Below, one piece after another: positions 23,531 through 30,633 of a stretch of 64,000 nucleotides of DNA. The stretch spans positions 186,001-250,000 of the forward strand of contig CAYPHY010000006.1 of assembly GCA_964410625.1 (NCBI GenBank), given 5' to 3'. A program made the position numbers and the translations under genes. The stretch's first letter is position 1. Each line of letters opens with the position of its first letter. This DNA is from CAYPHY01 sp964410625. Lineage in GTDB: Bacteria; Chloroflexota; Anaerolineae; Promineifilales; Promineifilaceae. The notes below the pieces were generated by a model. The model worked only from the letters and a program-made list of their open reading frames with translations, was not told where the DNA came from and ran no database searches.

Positions 23531-23545
23531 TCACAGTAATTGTGA
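23531..23545. promoter_or_regulatory. TCACA-N5-TGTGA palindrome upstream of the ubiquitin-like gene
   Basis: TCACA (23531-23535) and TGTGA (23541-23545) flank GTAAT, 31 bp before the Ubl start. It is followed by a second small palindrome AGGTAATACCT. The region (about 125 bp, AT rich) may hold an internal promoter giving extra Ubl. Half-site orientation is opposite to a CRP site. Confidence 0.4.
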
Positions 23546-23576
23546 TAGGTAATACCTGAATGGAGGCTTAATTAAG

Positions 23577-23843
23577 ATGGCAAGCACGAAAGTTATCATT
23601 TACGATCCCACCGGTTCAAAGAAGACCCCGGTTGAGTTACCCGACGATGTTCCGATGCGGCGGTTGATCCCGGCACTGGTTAGCAAGATGGGCCTGCCCA
23701 CCAGCCAGGGCGCAAACCCGATCACCTATCGCCTCGACCATCGCACCTCCGGCAAGCGTCTGGCCGATGAGGAGTCGTTGAGTGATGCGGGGGTGAAAGA
23801 AGACGATATTCTGAGCCTGTTCCCGGAAGTAACGGCCGGCTAG
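23577..23843 (+). CDS. Ubiquitin-like beta-grasp protein (YukD/EsaB type)
   Basis: An 88-residue protein, about ubiquitin size. The order of predicted elements is beta-grasp: strands KVIIYDP and TPVELPDDV, helix MRRLIPALVSKMGLP, then ITYRLDHRTSGKRLADEESL, where LxDEESL and the following DAGVKEDDILSLF resemble ubiquitin's DxxTLxDYxI segment. It ends VTAG with the stop right after Gly88, so a single terminal Gly is exposed without processing. TGGAGG lies 10 nt upstream of the ATG. Placed between E1 and E2, it is the likely modifier that is adenylated and transferred. YukD-like proteins also occur in type VII secretion, but no EccC-type ATPase is here. Confidence 0.88.
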   Translation: MASTKVIIYDPTGSKKTPVELPDDVPMRRLIPALVSKMGLPTSQGANPITYRLDHRTSGKRLADEESLSDAGVKEDDILSLFPEVTAG

Positions 23844-23844
23844 A

Positions 23845-23935
23845 TGAGACTAAGAGATTGTGAGATTGAGAGACTGGAGCGTATTGTCAAAAGATCAAAT
23901 CTCCTAGTCTCCCAGTCTCCTATTCTCCTGCTCTG
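23845..23935. repeat. Word-like inverted repeat, CTCAATCTC family
   Basis: GAGACTAAGAGATTGTGAGATTGAG on the left is mirrored by CAAATCTCCTAGTCTCCCAGTCTCC on the right. It separates the Ubl gene from the E2 gene and ends at the E2 ribosome-binding site. Confidence 0.8.
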
Positions 23936-23947
23936 TTGAGGCAATTC

Positions 23948-24478
23948 ATGTTTGGTGATATTAGAGAAACCCGATTACGCACAGATTATCAGCGAGTACG
24001 AGAACTGGTAGATCGCAGCGAGTTTGTCCATATCGTGACAACCGAGGGGGATCCGCCGGAGAAGTATCTGATCCGCTTCACCTGTCGAGGTGTCGAACGG
24101 GTTAATGGTTCTAGCCCGGTCTACCGCGAAGCGCATGACGTGAGCATCTATTTACATGCCGAATATCCGCTGAAGCAGCCACAGTTGAAGTGGTTGACGC
24201 CGGTTTTTCACCCCAACATCCATATCACCGGTGCGGTGTGCATTGGCGCGTGGTGGCCGGCGAAGACGCTCGACGAGTTGTTGCTGACGCTGGGTGAAAT
24301 GGTGCAGTATAAGAATTTCGAGCCGCGTGATCCGATGAATTCAAAGGCGGCAACCTGGGCGATGCAAAACAAGGCGCTTTTCCCGGTTGATCGCCGGGAG
24401 CTGAAAGGTCGCTCGCTGTCCGATTTAATTCGTATTGGTGAGACGGAAGCTGATGACCTCGCTATCAACATCCTCTGA
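23948..24478 (+). CDS. E2-like ubiquitin-conjugating enzyme (UBC fold)
   Basis: A 176-residue protein with an intact E2 core. YPLKQPQLKWLTPVFHPN gives the loop and HPN at 88-90. The catalytic Cys98 (GAVCIG) lies 8 residues after Asn90, as in eukaryotic E2s. Then come W103-P104 and TLDELLLTLGEMVQYKNFEPRDPMN, matching the E2 crossover helix and the PNxxDPxN segment. The PVFHPN/W.P/DPMN spacing is closer to eukaryotic E2s than to many bacterial E2-like proteins. ATG 23948 has GAGG six nt upstream; TTG 23936 is an alternative. The next gene starts inside its 3' end (26-nt overlap), so E2 and JAMM1 are translationally coupled. Confidence 0.9.
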   Translation: MFGDIRETRLRTDYQRVRELVDRSEFVHIVTTEGDPPEKYLIRFTCRGVERVNGSSPVYREAHDVSIYLHAEYPLKQPQLKWLTPVFHPNIHITGAVCIGAWWPAKTLDELLLTLGEMVQYKNFEPRDPMNSKAATWAMQNKALFPVDRRELKGRSLSDLIRIGETEADDLAINIL

Positions 24479-25709
24479 GAGGCCTCGCACGGCCGAGCCT
24501 GTACCACCTCCAGCCACTCCACCCACCGAGGATAACGGCCGCGAACAGACGGCCGCTGCTCTGGCGGGGTTGCCGCAACGGCCGTTGCCTTTGCCGCCGG
24601 AGAAGTGGTTGCTCTGCGGCCGTGTGCCTTCGGTCAACCAGCCGATTGTGCTGGTCAGCCAGACAGCATTGTTGCAAGTGGCCGCCCATAGCAGCAGCAG
24701 CCTGGAGGTCGAGTTGGGCGGCGCGTTGCTGGGTAAGGCTTATCGTCACCAGGGGCGTGTGATCGTGCAGGTGATGGCGGCTTTACCGGCAGTCAATCAG
24801 GACCATGGGCCGGTGCATTTCCACTTTTCGGCCGATTCCTGGGTCAATCTGCAAAAGGACCAGGCCACGCATTATGCCGACCTGGACATCATCGGCTGGT
24901 TCCACACTCATCCTGATCTCGGCGTTTTTTATTCGAGCGATGATGTGGTGGTACATTCGGCCGCTTTCACGTTGCCCTGGCATGTCGGTCTGGTGATTGA
25001 TCCGGTGCGCGACGAAGCGTGCTTCTTCGGCTGGGTGGAAGGGGAATTGGCCCCTCTTTCCGGCTATTATGAGTTACCCGACCGGCAACCGGAGCGTGTA
25101 GTGCAGTGGAGGGTGGTGAAAACGGCCGTTTGGGACCGCGCCTATATGCCCCCAGATGGTCCCGACCCACAAAACAGCCAGTCCTACCCGGCCAACAGCC
25201 AGGTCTACATGCCACGCAACGCGCTCTTTGCGCCGGGGCAATGGATTGGAGTGTTGCTGGGGGCGGCGGCCGTCTTGCTCTCTTTTTTTTTACTCGCCGG
25301 TCTCGTGACGCTCAACCGCCAAAATAACCGGCTGGAAAGTGTCGCCCTTGTTCTCGCCCAAGAAGCGTTACGCGATAGCAATGCGTTAACTTGCCCTGAT
25401 CCCCGCCTGCGGATCATTGTGCCACTCCTGGGCAGCAATATAGCGGCGGGCAGCGATGTTTCGTTGATCGGCACGGCCGCCTATCCCGACGCGACCCGTT
25501 ATCAGCTGGACATGCGGCCGAGCGGGACGGAAACGTGGGCGTTGCTTGGCCGTTTTCGCCGTGATCAAACGCTGGACGAGCTATGGCAATGGGACACGGC
25601 CGATCTCGCACCTGGTTCATATGAAGTGCGGCTGGCGGCCGTTGATGGCAATAACATTCGCCTCAATGGTTCTCCAACCTGCTCCATACAGCTTAACATA
25701 ACACCTTAA
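24453..25709 (+). CDS. JAMM/MPN+ deconjugase with a membrane anchor (JAMM1)
   Basis: A 418-residue protein. After a Pro-rich N terminus, an MPN domain spans about 60-200: Glu87 in VELGG, then HTHP at 151-154, Ser161 and Asp164 form the complete HxHPx6SxxD zinc site, so it should be an active isopeptidase. Residues 263-287 form one transmembrane helix (WIGVLLGAAAVLLSFFLLAG). Residues 310-418 are a beta-rich, Ig-like domain probably outside the membrane (SDVSLIGTA, YEVRLAAVDG). ATG 24453 overlaps the E2 gene. JAMM proteins remove ubiquitin-like modifiers or trim their C terminus. The anchor puts deconjugation at the membrane. Confidence 0.88.
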   Translation: MTSLSTSSERPRTAEPVPPPATPPTEDNGREQTAAALAGLPQRPLPLPPEKWLLCGRVPSVNQPIVLVSQTALLQVAAHSSSSLEVELGGALLGKAYRHQGRVIVQVMAALPAVNQDHGPVHFHFSADSWVNLQKDQATHYADLDIIGWFHTHPDLGVFYSSDDVVVHSAAFTLPWHVGLVIDPVRDEACFFGWVEGELAPLSGYYELPDRQPERVVQWRVVKTAVWDRAYMPPDGPDPQNSQSYPANSQVYMPRNALFAPGQWIGVLLGAAAVLLSFFLLAGLVTLNRQNNRLESVALVLAQEALRDSNALTCPDPRLRIIVPLLGSNIAAGSDVSLIGTAAYPDATRYQLDMRPSGTETWALLGRFRRDQTLDELWQWDTADLAPGSYEVRLAAVDGNNIRLNGSPTCSIQLNITP

Positions 25710-25737
25710 TTTGATCATTCATATCCAGTAGAATGAT

Positions 25738-25770
25738 GAGTAGGGGCGGGTTTGAAACCCGCCCCTACTC
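25738..25770. repeat. Long perfect palindrome in the JAMM1-JAMM2 spacer
   Basis: GAGTAGGGGCGGGTTT (25738-25753) and AAACCCGCCCCTACTC (25755-25770) flank a single G. No T run follows; it resembles other word-like mobile palindromes in the window more than a terminator. Confidence 0.75.
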
Positions 25771-25810
25771 AGACCTGATATAGGAAACCCGTTCCATCGG
25801 GTTTGTAAGT

Positions 25811-27031
25811 ATGACGCAATCACCTGTACAAAGTTATGCCGCCCGGCTGCTCATTACGATTCCAGAGCAGAACAAACAGACTTCGCTGACCGTCACTCTG
25901 GTTCCGCAAGATGTGGTCCCGACCAACGGCCGCGCCAAGCCGTTGGCCGATTGCACGCTGGCTGAGCTACGCGCCTATGCCGACACATTGGAGCAAGAGG
26001 TGTGGCAGGCGTATGAGCAAATCACGCTGCTCGATCTCGACGCCTCATCGGAGGTCGAGGTTGAAGTTTCGTTGATCGTTGATGATACGGTCGCACCAAT
26101 TGAAGATTGGGAAGCGCAGTTGCTTGTGCTTCCACAAGCAGAGGAAACTTCCGCCTTTACACCCGCTAGTGATGAAGCAGAGGGGGGAGCTAAAGAGACG
26201 GCGGAGGAATCAGCTTTCAAAGCAGAGGTCGCCGCAACGGAGGACAATGATGAAGAGGAACAGGTAACGGCCGAGCGCGAGACGGCCGTTATCCCCGAAG
26301 CCAAAGCAGTCTCCGATGCGGACGCAACCCAGCCTGATCAAGCGGCCGAGGCAGAAAAGGATGACACGCCAACGTTTGTGGCGGAAGAAAAGGACGATAG
26401 TGACCTGGACGCGATTGTGATGGTGGGTGCACCGCTGGAAGAGGAGGTGGAGGAACTGCCTGTCTCCTCCAGTCCATCGGGCGTGATCACACCCAGCAAG
26501 GCGCGGGTGCGAGTGGCCGGGCAACGGCGGGCTGTTGGCGACCCCACCTGGGCGGCCGTGGACATTTTGATGGATGAACCGGCACTGCGAGCGATGCAAG
26601 CCCATGCGCTGACTAGCCTCGACCGCGAGGTGGCCGGGGTGATGATTGGGCCACGACCGGAGAAGCAGCCGGACGGCCGCTATCTCGTCCACATCATTGA
26701 CGCTATCGCCGCTAAATACACCGTGATGCACGGGGCCAGCGTCACCTATACGCCGGAGAGTTGGCGTTATCTCAATGACACCTTGCACGAACGTTATCCC
26801 AATGAGACGGCGGTAATGGTCGGCTGGTACCATACCCATCCCGGCTTTGGCATCTTTCTCTCTGGTATGGACCAATTTATCCACCAGAATTTCTTCACCC
26901 AAATCTGGCATATCGCCTATGTGTTGGACCCTCGCGCTCGCACCAGCGGCTTTTTCTGCTGGGACCGTCGCAAAACGAAAGTCCATCGCCATGATTTCAC
27001 CTGGCCGGATTGGGCGGCGGGGGCGTGGTAA
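25811..27031 (+). CDS. Second JAMM/MPN+ deconjugase with acidic linker (JAMM2)
   Basis: A 406-residue soluble protein. Residues 1-100 are a small beta/alpha region (ARLLITIPEQNKQ, CTLAELRAYADTLEQEVWQAY). Residues 110-220 are a very acidic, Ala-rich linker. The MPN domain spans 250-400: Glu273 in DREVAGVMIG, HTHP at 341-344, Ser351 and Asp354 complete the JAMM zinc site. Sequence identity to JAMM1 is low outside the motif, so the two probably have different substrates or roles, for example modifier maturation against deconjugation. No transmembrane segment. It is followed by the two RING genes. Confidence 0.88.
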   Translation: MTQSPVQSYAARLLITIPEQNKQTSLTVTLVPQDVVPTNGRAKPLADCTLAELRAYADTLEQEVWQAYEQITLLDLDASSEVEVEVSLIVDDTVAPIEDWEAQLLVLPQAEETSAFTPASDEAEGGAKETAEESAFKAEVAATEDNDEEEQVTAERETAVIPEAKAVSDADATQPDQAAEAEKDDTPTFVAEEKDDSDLDAIVMVGAPLEEEVEELPVSSSPSGVITPSKARVRVAGQRRAVGDPTWAAVDILMDEPALRAMQAHALTSLDREVAGVMIGPRPEKQPDGRYLVHIIDAIAAKYTVMHGASVTYTPESWRYLNDTLHERYPNETAVMVGWYHTHPGFGIFLSGMDQFIHQNFFTQIWHIAYVLDPRARTSGFFCWDRRKTKVHRHDFTWPDWAAGAW

Positions 27032-27034
27032 GGG

Positions 27035-27080
27035 GGAGGCTGGAGATTAGAGATTAGGAGACTGCGAGATTGGGAGATTT
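27035..27080. repeat. Word-like direct repeat, GAGATTAGAGATTAGGAGACTG
   Basis: Direct words of the CTCAATCTC family (opposite orientation) after JAMM2. A TATAATTTAG stretch at 27125-27134 just downstream could be a -10 for the RING pair. Confidence 0.65.
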
Positions 27081-27161
27081 TAGGGTTTCACTGCGAAATA
27101 AGACCGCTTTGGATCGCTTTTGTGTATAATTTAGATAGCCTGGAAAGATAGGCTTGAGACG

Positions 27162-27599
27162 ATGGAAGAAAGAGAGTATCCACTGATTCAAATAACCAAT
27201 GAGGACATTACTGAGGCTAACCAGCTCAGTTTGGCTTGTCCTATTTGTGGCAGCGGCGTGGAGAACAACCCGGAAAGTGCCGCGTTTACGCCGGTCGTGT
27301 GCGAAAAATGTGGCACACTCTACCATCGTGCTTGCTGGGAACAAAGCGGGGGCAAATGCGCTGTCCTCGGATGTGGGCATGAGAAGTACCATGTTTACGG
27401 CCGCGAACTTGGCCCTATCCTGCGGGTCAAATATACCGATCTCCCCACCACTTCGGCAGTCAACGGCCGCGACCCCGGCCGCCGCACCCGCGAACTAAAA
27501 GAACGGCAAAAGCGAGAAGTGGAACGCTATCGTCGCCCTGGCCTGCTCTCGCGCTTCATGCGCTGGCTGCTGAACCAGATACGGATCAATATGAGTTAA
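27162..27599 (+). CDS. RING/treble-clef protein 1, candidate E3 ligase (Prok-RING type)
   Basis: A 145-residue protein. Zinc ligands C26, C29, C47, C50, H55, C58, C66 and C71 form a C4HC3 binuclear treble clef, with CPIC, CEKCGTLYHRACW and CAVLGC. Prokaryotic RING families are known to sit beside Ubl, E1 and E2 genes, so an E3-like role is the natural reading. The N terminus carries one copy of the operon's shared motif (PLIQITNEDI at 7-16). The C terminus is basic with an amphipathic helix (LLSRFMRWLLNQIRINMS) that could touch membrane. PHD-like histone binding is an unlikely alternative. Confidence 0.85.
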   Translation: MEEREYPLIQITNEDITEANQLSLACPICGSGVENNPESAAFTPVVCEKCGTLYHRACWEQSGGKCAVLGCGHEKYHVYGRELGPILRVKYTDLPTTSAVNGRDPGRRTRELKERQKREVERYRRPGLLSRFMRWLLNQIRINMS

Positions 27600-27604
27600 C
27601 AGCA

Positions 27605-27669
27605 TAACTCTCTTAGTCTCCAGTCTCCTACTATTTGAGACTGAGAGACTGGGAGATTAAGAGATTAGG
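27605..27669. repeat. Word-like inverted repeat, CTCAATCTC family
   Basis: AACTCTCTTAGTCTCCAGTCTCC is mirrored by GAGACTGAGAGACTGGGAG with ATTAAGAGATT. It fills the spacer between the two RING genes and provides a false upstream start for the second. Confidence 0.8.
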
Positions 27670-27673
27670 TTGG

Positions 27674-28192
27674 ATGATCCGCCCCATCCGTGTCGGCCGT
27701 AACTCCCATTTTCTTGAAGAGGGCTGCGCCCTGTGCAAGCAGAGCTTTGTGCAGGGAGACGAGGTCGTTGTTTGCCCAGAGGATGGCAGTCGCCACCATG
27801 TCCATTGCTGGCGGGCGAACAACAATCGCTGCACGGCTTATGGTTGTCAAGGGAAGGGGACGGTGGGGGCTGCCGTTCGCCAACCGGTGCGCGAGGCGCA
27901 GAGACGGCCGCAAACGGAGCGCGTGCAAGTGCTTCCGGCGGCCGAGGGGCGAGGATTGTCGAAGGTACGCGCCCTGCCGAGTACCAACGTTGGCTGCGCC
28001 CAAAGCTGCTTGCTGATCAGCATCGCCATTGCCATCCTGCTCGTCGCCATCGGCTGCTTTGGCCTTTGGGCAATCGCCGACTACATCCTCCTCGAAGTCC
28101 TCCACTGGCCCTATCGTGAGCCGCTCCCCCTACCCGATCTTCCAATGTTTATATCGAGTGTCCCTCTTTTAGTGAAAACTATGAGCTTGTAG
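27674..28192 (+). CDS. RING/treble-clef protein 2 with transmembrane helix, candidate membrane E3
   Basis: A 172-residue protein. It aligns with RING1 around C18, C21, C34, D37, H42, C45, C53 and C58: the fourth ligand Cys is Asp here (CPED), which can still bind zinc. A basic linker (60-105) leads to a transmembrane helix at about 112-140 (CLLISIAIAILLVAIGCFGLWAIADY), then a short tail. The start ATG 27674 excludes repeat-encoded residues. The last 14 nt overlap the convergent brnA gene. Together with membrane-anchored JAMM1 it places both writing and erasing of the modifier at the membrane. Confidence 0.82.
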   Translation: MIRPIRVGRNSHFLEEGCALCKQSFVQGDEVVVCPEDGSRHHVHCWRANNNRCTAYGCQGKGTVGAAVRQPVREAQRRPQTERVQVLPAAEGRGLSKVRALPSTNVGCAQSCLLISIAIAILLVAIGCFGLWAIADYILLEVLHWPYREPLPLPDLPMFISSVPLLVKTMSL

Positions 28193-28517
28193 CAGCCAGT
28201 TCCTCACGGATTACACGGCGGAGAAGCGTTTCAAGCTCGTCTGCCCCTAAACTTTGGCGCAAAGTTTCGTTAATCAGCGTTTGATAACCTCGGCCGCCGG
28301 CTCTAGCTCTAAAGTAGGCCACCAGATCAGCATCTAAGTACATGTTGACTCGAACCTTTTCTGGTGCGACCGGTTTACCGCCAATACGAGCCACCGCCCG
28401 CTTCATTTGTTCCGCCGTAATCTCAGGTATATCAGATAGATCAATTTCGCTATCAGGCAAATTTCTGAGATATTCCCAATCAGTTTCTGAATGAGTCGAA
28501 GAAGAGTCGTTCTTCAT
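28179..28517 (-). CDS. brnA: BrnA-type antitoxin
   Basis: A 112-residue DNA-binding antitoxin. The C-terminal ribbon-helix-helix-like part reads VRVNMYLDADLVAYFRARAGGRGYQTLINETLRQSL, the typical BrnA pattern (vxlrlDxdVlayFra.GkGYQtrIN). The N-terminal region EIDLSDIPEIT also fits. It overlaps the 3' end of brnT by 38 nt and should be co-transcribed. BrnA neutralises BrnT and represses the pair. Its 3' end overlaps the convergent RING2 gene by 14 nt. Confidence 0.9.
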   Translation of the reverse strand: MKNDSSSTHSETDWEYLRNLPDSEIDLSDIPEITAEQMKRAVARIGGKPVAPEKVRVNMYLDADLVAYFRARAGGRGYQTLINETLRQSLGADELETLLRRVIREELAATSS

Positions 28518-28755
28518 ATTTTGTAGCCTTTCGCATTGATGTGATAAGGGTCAGTTTTCCTCTTTCAGTGTGGGTTATAACCCCAAACAGATCTCGCAAG
28601 ATACCAATCGTCACGAATCGCTGCTCACCGTATTCGTAACGGTCATCTTCAAAGGTGAATGTCAAGCCACTAAAGACGATTTCACCATCCGCAAAATCAA
28701 GGCGATGCTTTGCCAAATTGGCTTTTCGCTTTGCATCGTCCCAAATGAATTGCAT
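28480..28755 (-). CDS. brnT: BrnT-type ribonuclease toxin
   Basis: A 91-residue RelE-fold toxin. It starts MQFIWDDAKRKANLAKHRLDF and has the BrnT pattern WDxxKxxxNxxKHxxxF with RYEYGEQRFVTIG and RKATKYEERLFF near the end. The longer open frame upstream is discarded because the family begins at MxFxWD. BrnT cleaves RNA in the cytoplasm. Order brnT-brnA is the standard one. It sits at the downstream border of the ubiquitin-like operon, in opposite orientation. Confidence 0.9.
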   Translation of the reverse strand: MQFIWDDAKRKANLAKHRLDFADGEIVFSGLTFTFEDDRYEYGEQRFVTIGILRDLFGVITHTERGKLTLITSMRKATKYEERLFFDSFRN

Positions 28756-28892
28756 AGGCTTAATAATACACACAATTATGTGCATATCAAGTATAACAAA
28801 AGGTGTTTTTGTTTGATGATTCGGCCGCACTGCAGTAGACTATTATCTAATGCTAAACCCCTCTAAATGCATTGTTTCAAAAGTTTGAACAC

Positions 28893-28986
28893 CTGTCATT
28901 CCGAGCGGAGTCTTCGGAGCGAGGAATCCCTTGCGATTTCGTTAACCAGTAAATTGATAGGGATTCCTCGCTCCGCTCGGAATGAC
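28893..28986. repeat. Word-like inverted repeat, GTCATTCCGAGCGGAG element
   Basis: GTCATTCCGAGCGGAG with GCGAGGAATCCC on the left is mirrored by GGGATTCCTCGCTCCGCTCGGAATGAC on the right. I know this wording as a widespread mobile palindromic intergenic element in diverse environmental bacteria. It lies before the M32 peptidase gene. Confidence 0.8.
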
Positions 28987-29037
28987 GTTGCGATCACTCT
29001 TGAAACACTGTACTAAATCCCACATTGAGGAGACAAA

Positions 29038-30543
29038 ATGACAACGAAGTACGAAGCATTATTGGAGAAAGTCTACGAAGTTAATGATCTCGGCAAAGCG
29101 CTGAGTCTGATGGCCTGGGACCGTGAGGTCAATATGCCGAAGGGTGGCACCGCCGAGCGCATCCAGCAGATGGCGACGCTTAGCCGGTTGGTGCATGAGT
29201 TTTCTACCAGTGATGAGATGGGTGAATTGATCGAATCGGCCGCGGCCGAACTCAATGGAACCCCTTATGACAGCAACCAGGCCAGCCTCGTTCGCCTCTT
29301 GCAGCGCACTTATGCTGACGAGCGCAAGCTGCCGACTGAGTTTGTTGTGCGGGTGAGTGAGGTTAGCGGCCGCGCCCGTGAAGCATGGGTCAAGGCTCGC
29401 GAAAACAACGATTTCCCCCACTTTCAACCCTGGTTGGAACAGGTGGTGGAGTTGTGCCAGGAATTGGCTGAACTCTATGGGTATGAGGATGAGCCTTACG
29501 ACGCGCTGCTTGATAAGTATGAACGGGATATGAAGACGGCCGAAGTGCGGGCGATTTTCGATGGCGTGAAGCAAGCCCTTCTCCCCTTGCGACAGGCGAT
29601 TGACGCTAATAGCGACCGGGTTGATGACGCAATCTTGCACCAACCCTATGATATTGACCGGCAGAAAAAATTTGCCCGGTATATCGCCGAGGCAATTGGC
29701 TATGACTTCAATCGCGGTCATTTGGGAACGGTCGTCCATCCCTTCGCCACCAGCTTCAGCCGCAATGATGCGCGAATCACCACCCGCTGGTATCCTGACT
29801 TCATCTGCCCTTCCCTCTTCGGCACGCTGCATGAATGTGGTCATGCGATGTATGAGCAAGGGACGCACCCCGACCTCTCGCGTACGCCGCTGGCGCGGGG
29901 AACGTCGCTGGGTATTCACGAATCGCAGTCGCGGATGATGGAAAATATTGTCGGCCGCAGCCGGGGGTTCTGGCAAGCCCACTTTCCTAAACTACAGGAG
30001 ACGTTTCCTGAAGTGTTGGGGGAGCGTACGGCCGAAGATTTCTACCGCGCGGTCAACAAGGTCCAGCCCTCGTTCATTCGCGTTGAAGCGGACGAGATGA
30101 GCTATAACCTCCACATTATCCTGCGCTTCGAGTTGGAACAGGCGATGCTCAACGGCGATCTGGCGGTCGCCGACCTGCCAACAGCCTGGAATGACAAGAT
30201 GCAGGAGATATTGGATGTTGTGCCGCCAACGGACACGTTGGGTTGCTTGCAGGATGTACACTGGTCACGTCCTGGCTTTGGTTACTTCCCTACTTATGCG
30301 CTAGGCAATCTTTACGCGGCACAGTTCTATGAGCAAGCAGTGGCTGACGATCCGACCATTCCCGAAGAGCTGGCTGAAGGCAAGACGGACGCCTTGCTCT
30401 CGTGGCTACGCGAAAACATTCATCAATACGGCCGCAAATTCACTCCCGGCGAACTTGTGCAGCGCGTCACCGGTCAACCTCTCGGTTATGAAGCGTTTAT
30501 GCGCTACGTAACGGGCAAGTTTAGTGAGTTGTACGACCTGTAA
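29038..30543 (+). CDS. M32 family metallocarboxypeptidase
   Basis: A 501-residue zinc carboxypeptidase of the Taq type. The catalytic motif HECGH is in LHECGHAMYEQG near 264-275, with the third ligand region GIHESQSRMMENIVGRS near 292-308. Other family traits: LMAWDREVNMPKG at the N terminus (consensus DxxVxMPxGG) and HPFATSFSRNDARITTRW near 236-252. Length matches M32 (about 500). It acts in the cytoplasm on peptides. GAGGAGAC lies before the ATG. It stands alone between repeats. Confidence 0.95.
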   Translation: MTTKYEALLEKVYEVNDLGKALSLMAWDREVNMPKGGTAERIQQMATLSRLVHEFSTSDEMGELIESAAAELNGTPYDSNQASLVRLLQRTYADERKLPTEFVVRVSEVSGRAREAWVKARENNDFPHFQPWLEQVVELCQELAELYGYEDEPYDALLDKYERDMKTAEVRAIFDGVKQALLPLRQAIDANSDRVDDAILHQPYDIDRQKKFARYIAEAIGYDFNRGHLGTVVHPFATSFSRNDARITTRWYPDFICPSLFGTLHECGHAMYEQGTHPDLSRTPLARGTSLGIHESQSRMMENIVGRSRGFWQAHFPKLQETFPEVLGERTAEDFYRAVNKVQPSFIRVEADEMSYNLHIILRFELEQAMLNGDLAVADLPTAWNDKMQEILDVVPPTDTLGCLQDVHWSRPGFGYFPTYALGNLYAAQFYEQAVADDPTIPEELAEGKTDALLSWLRENIHQYGRKFTPGELVQRVTGQPLGYEAFMRYVTGKFSELYDL

Positions 30544-30549
30544 GCATAC

Positions 30550-30633
30550 TGGTCTATTTATGTATTGGTATATTGGTGTATTCGTCACTTACGTACATGC
30601 CAATATACCAATACACTTATATTCCAATATACC
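30550..30633. repeat. Word-like inverted repeat, TATTGGTATATTGGTGTATTCG family
   Basis: TGGTCTATTTATGTATTGGTATATTGGTG is mirrored by GCCAATATACCAATACAC with TATTCCAATATACC. Relative at 50811-50885. It separates the convergent M32 and membrane-protein genes and could serve as a bidirectional stop. Confidence 0.75.

Noticed and set aside
23577..28192. Type VII secretion locus because of the YukD-like protein
   Set aside because: No WXG100 protein, no FtsK/EccC ATPase and no EccB/D-like membrane protein nearby; E1, E2, JAMM and RING explain the context better.
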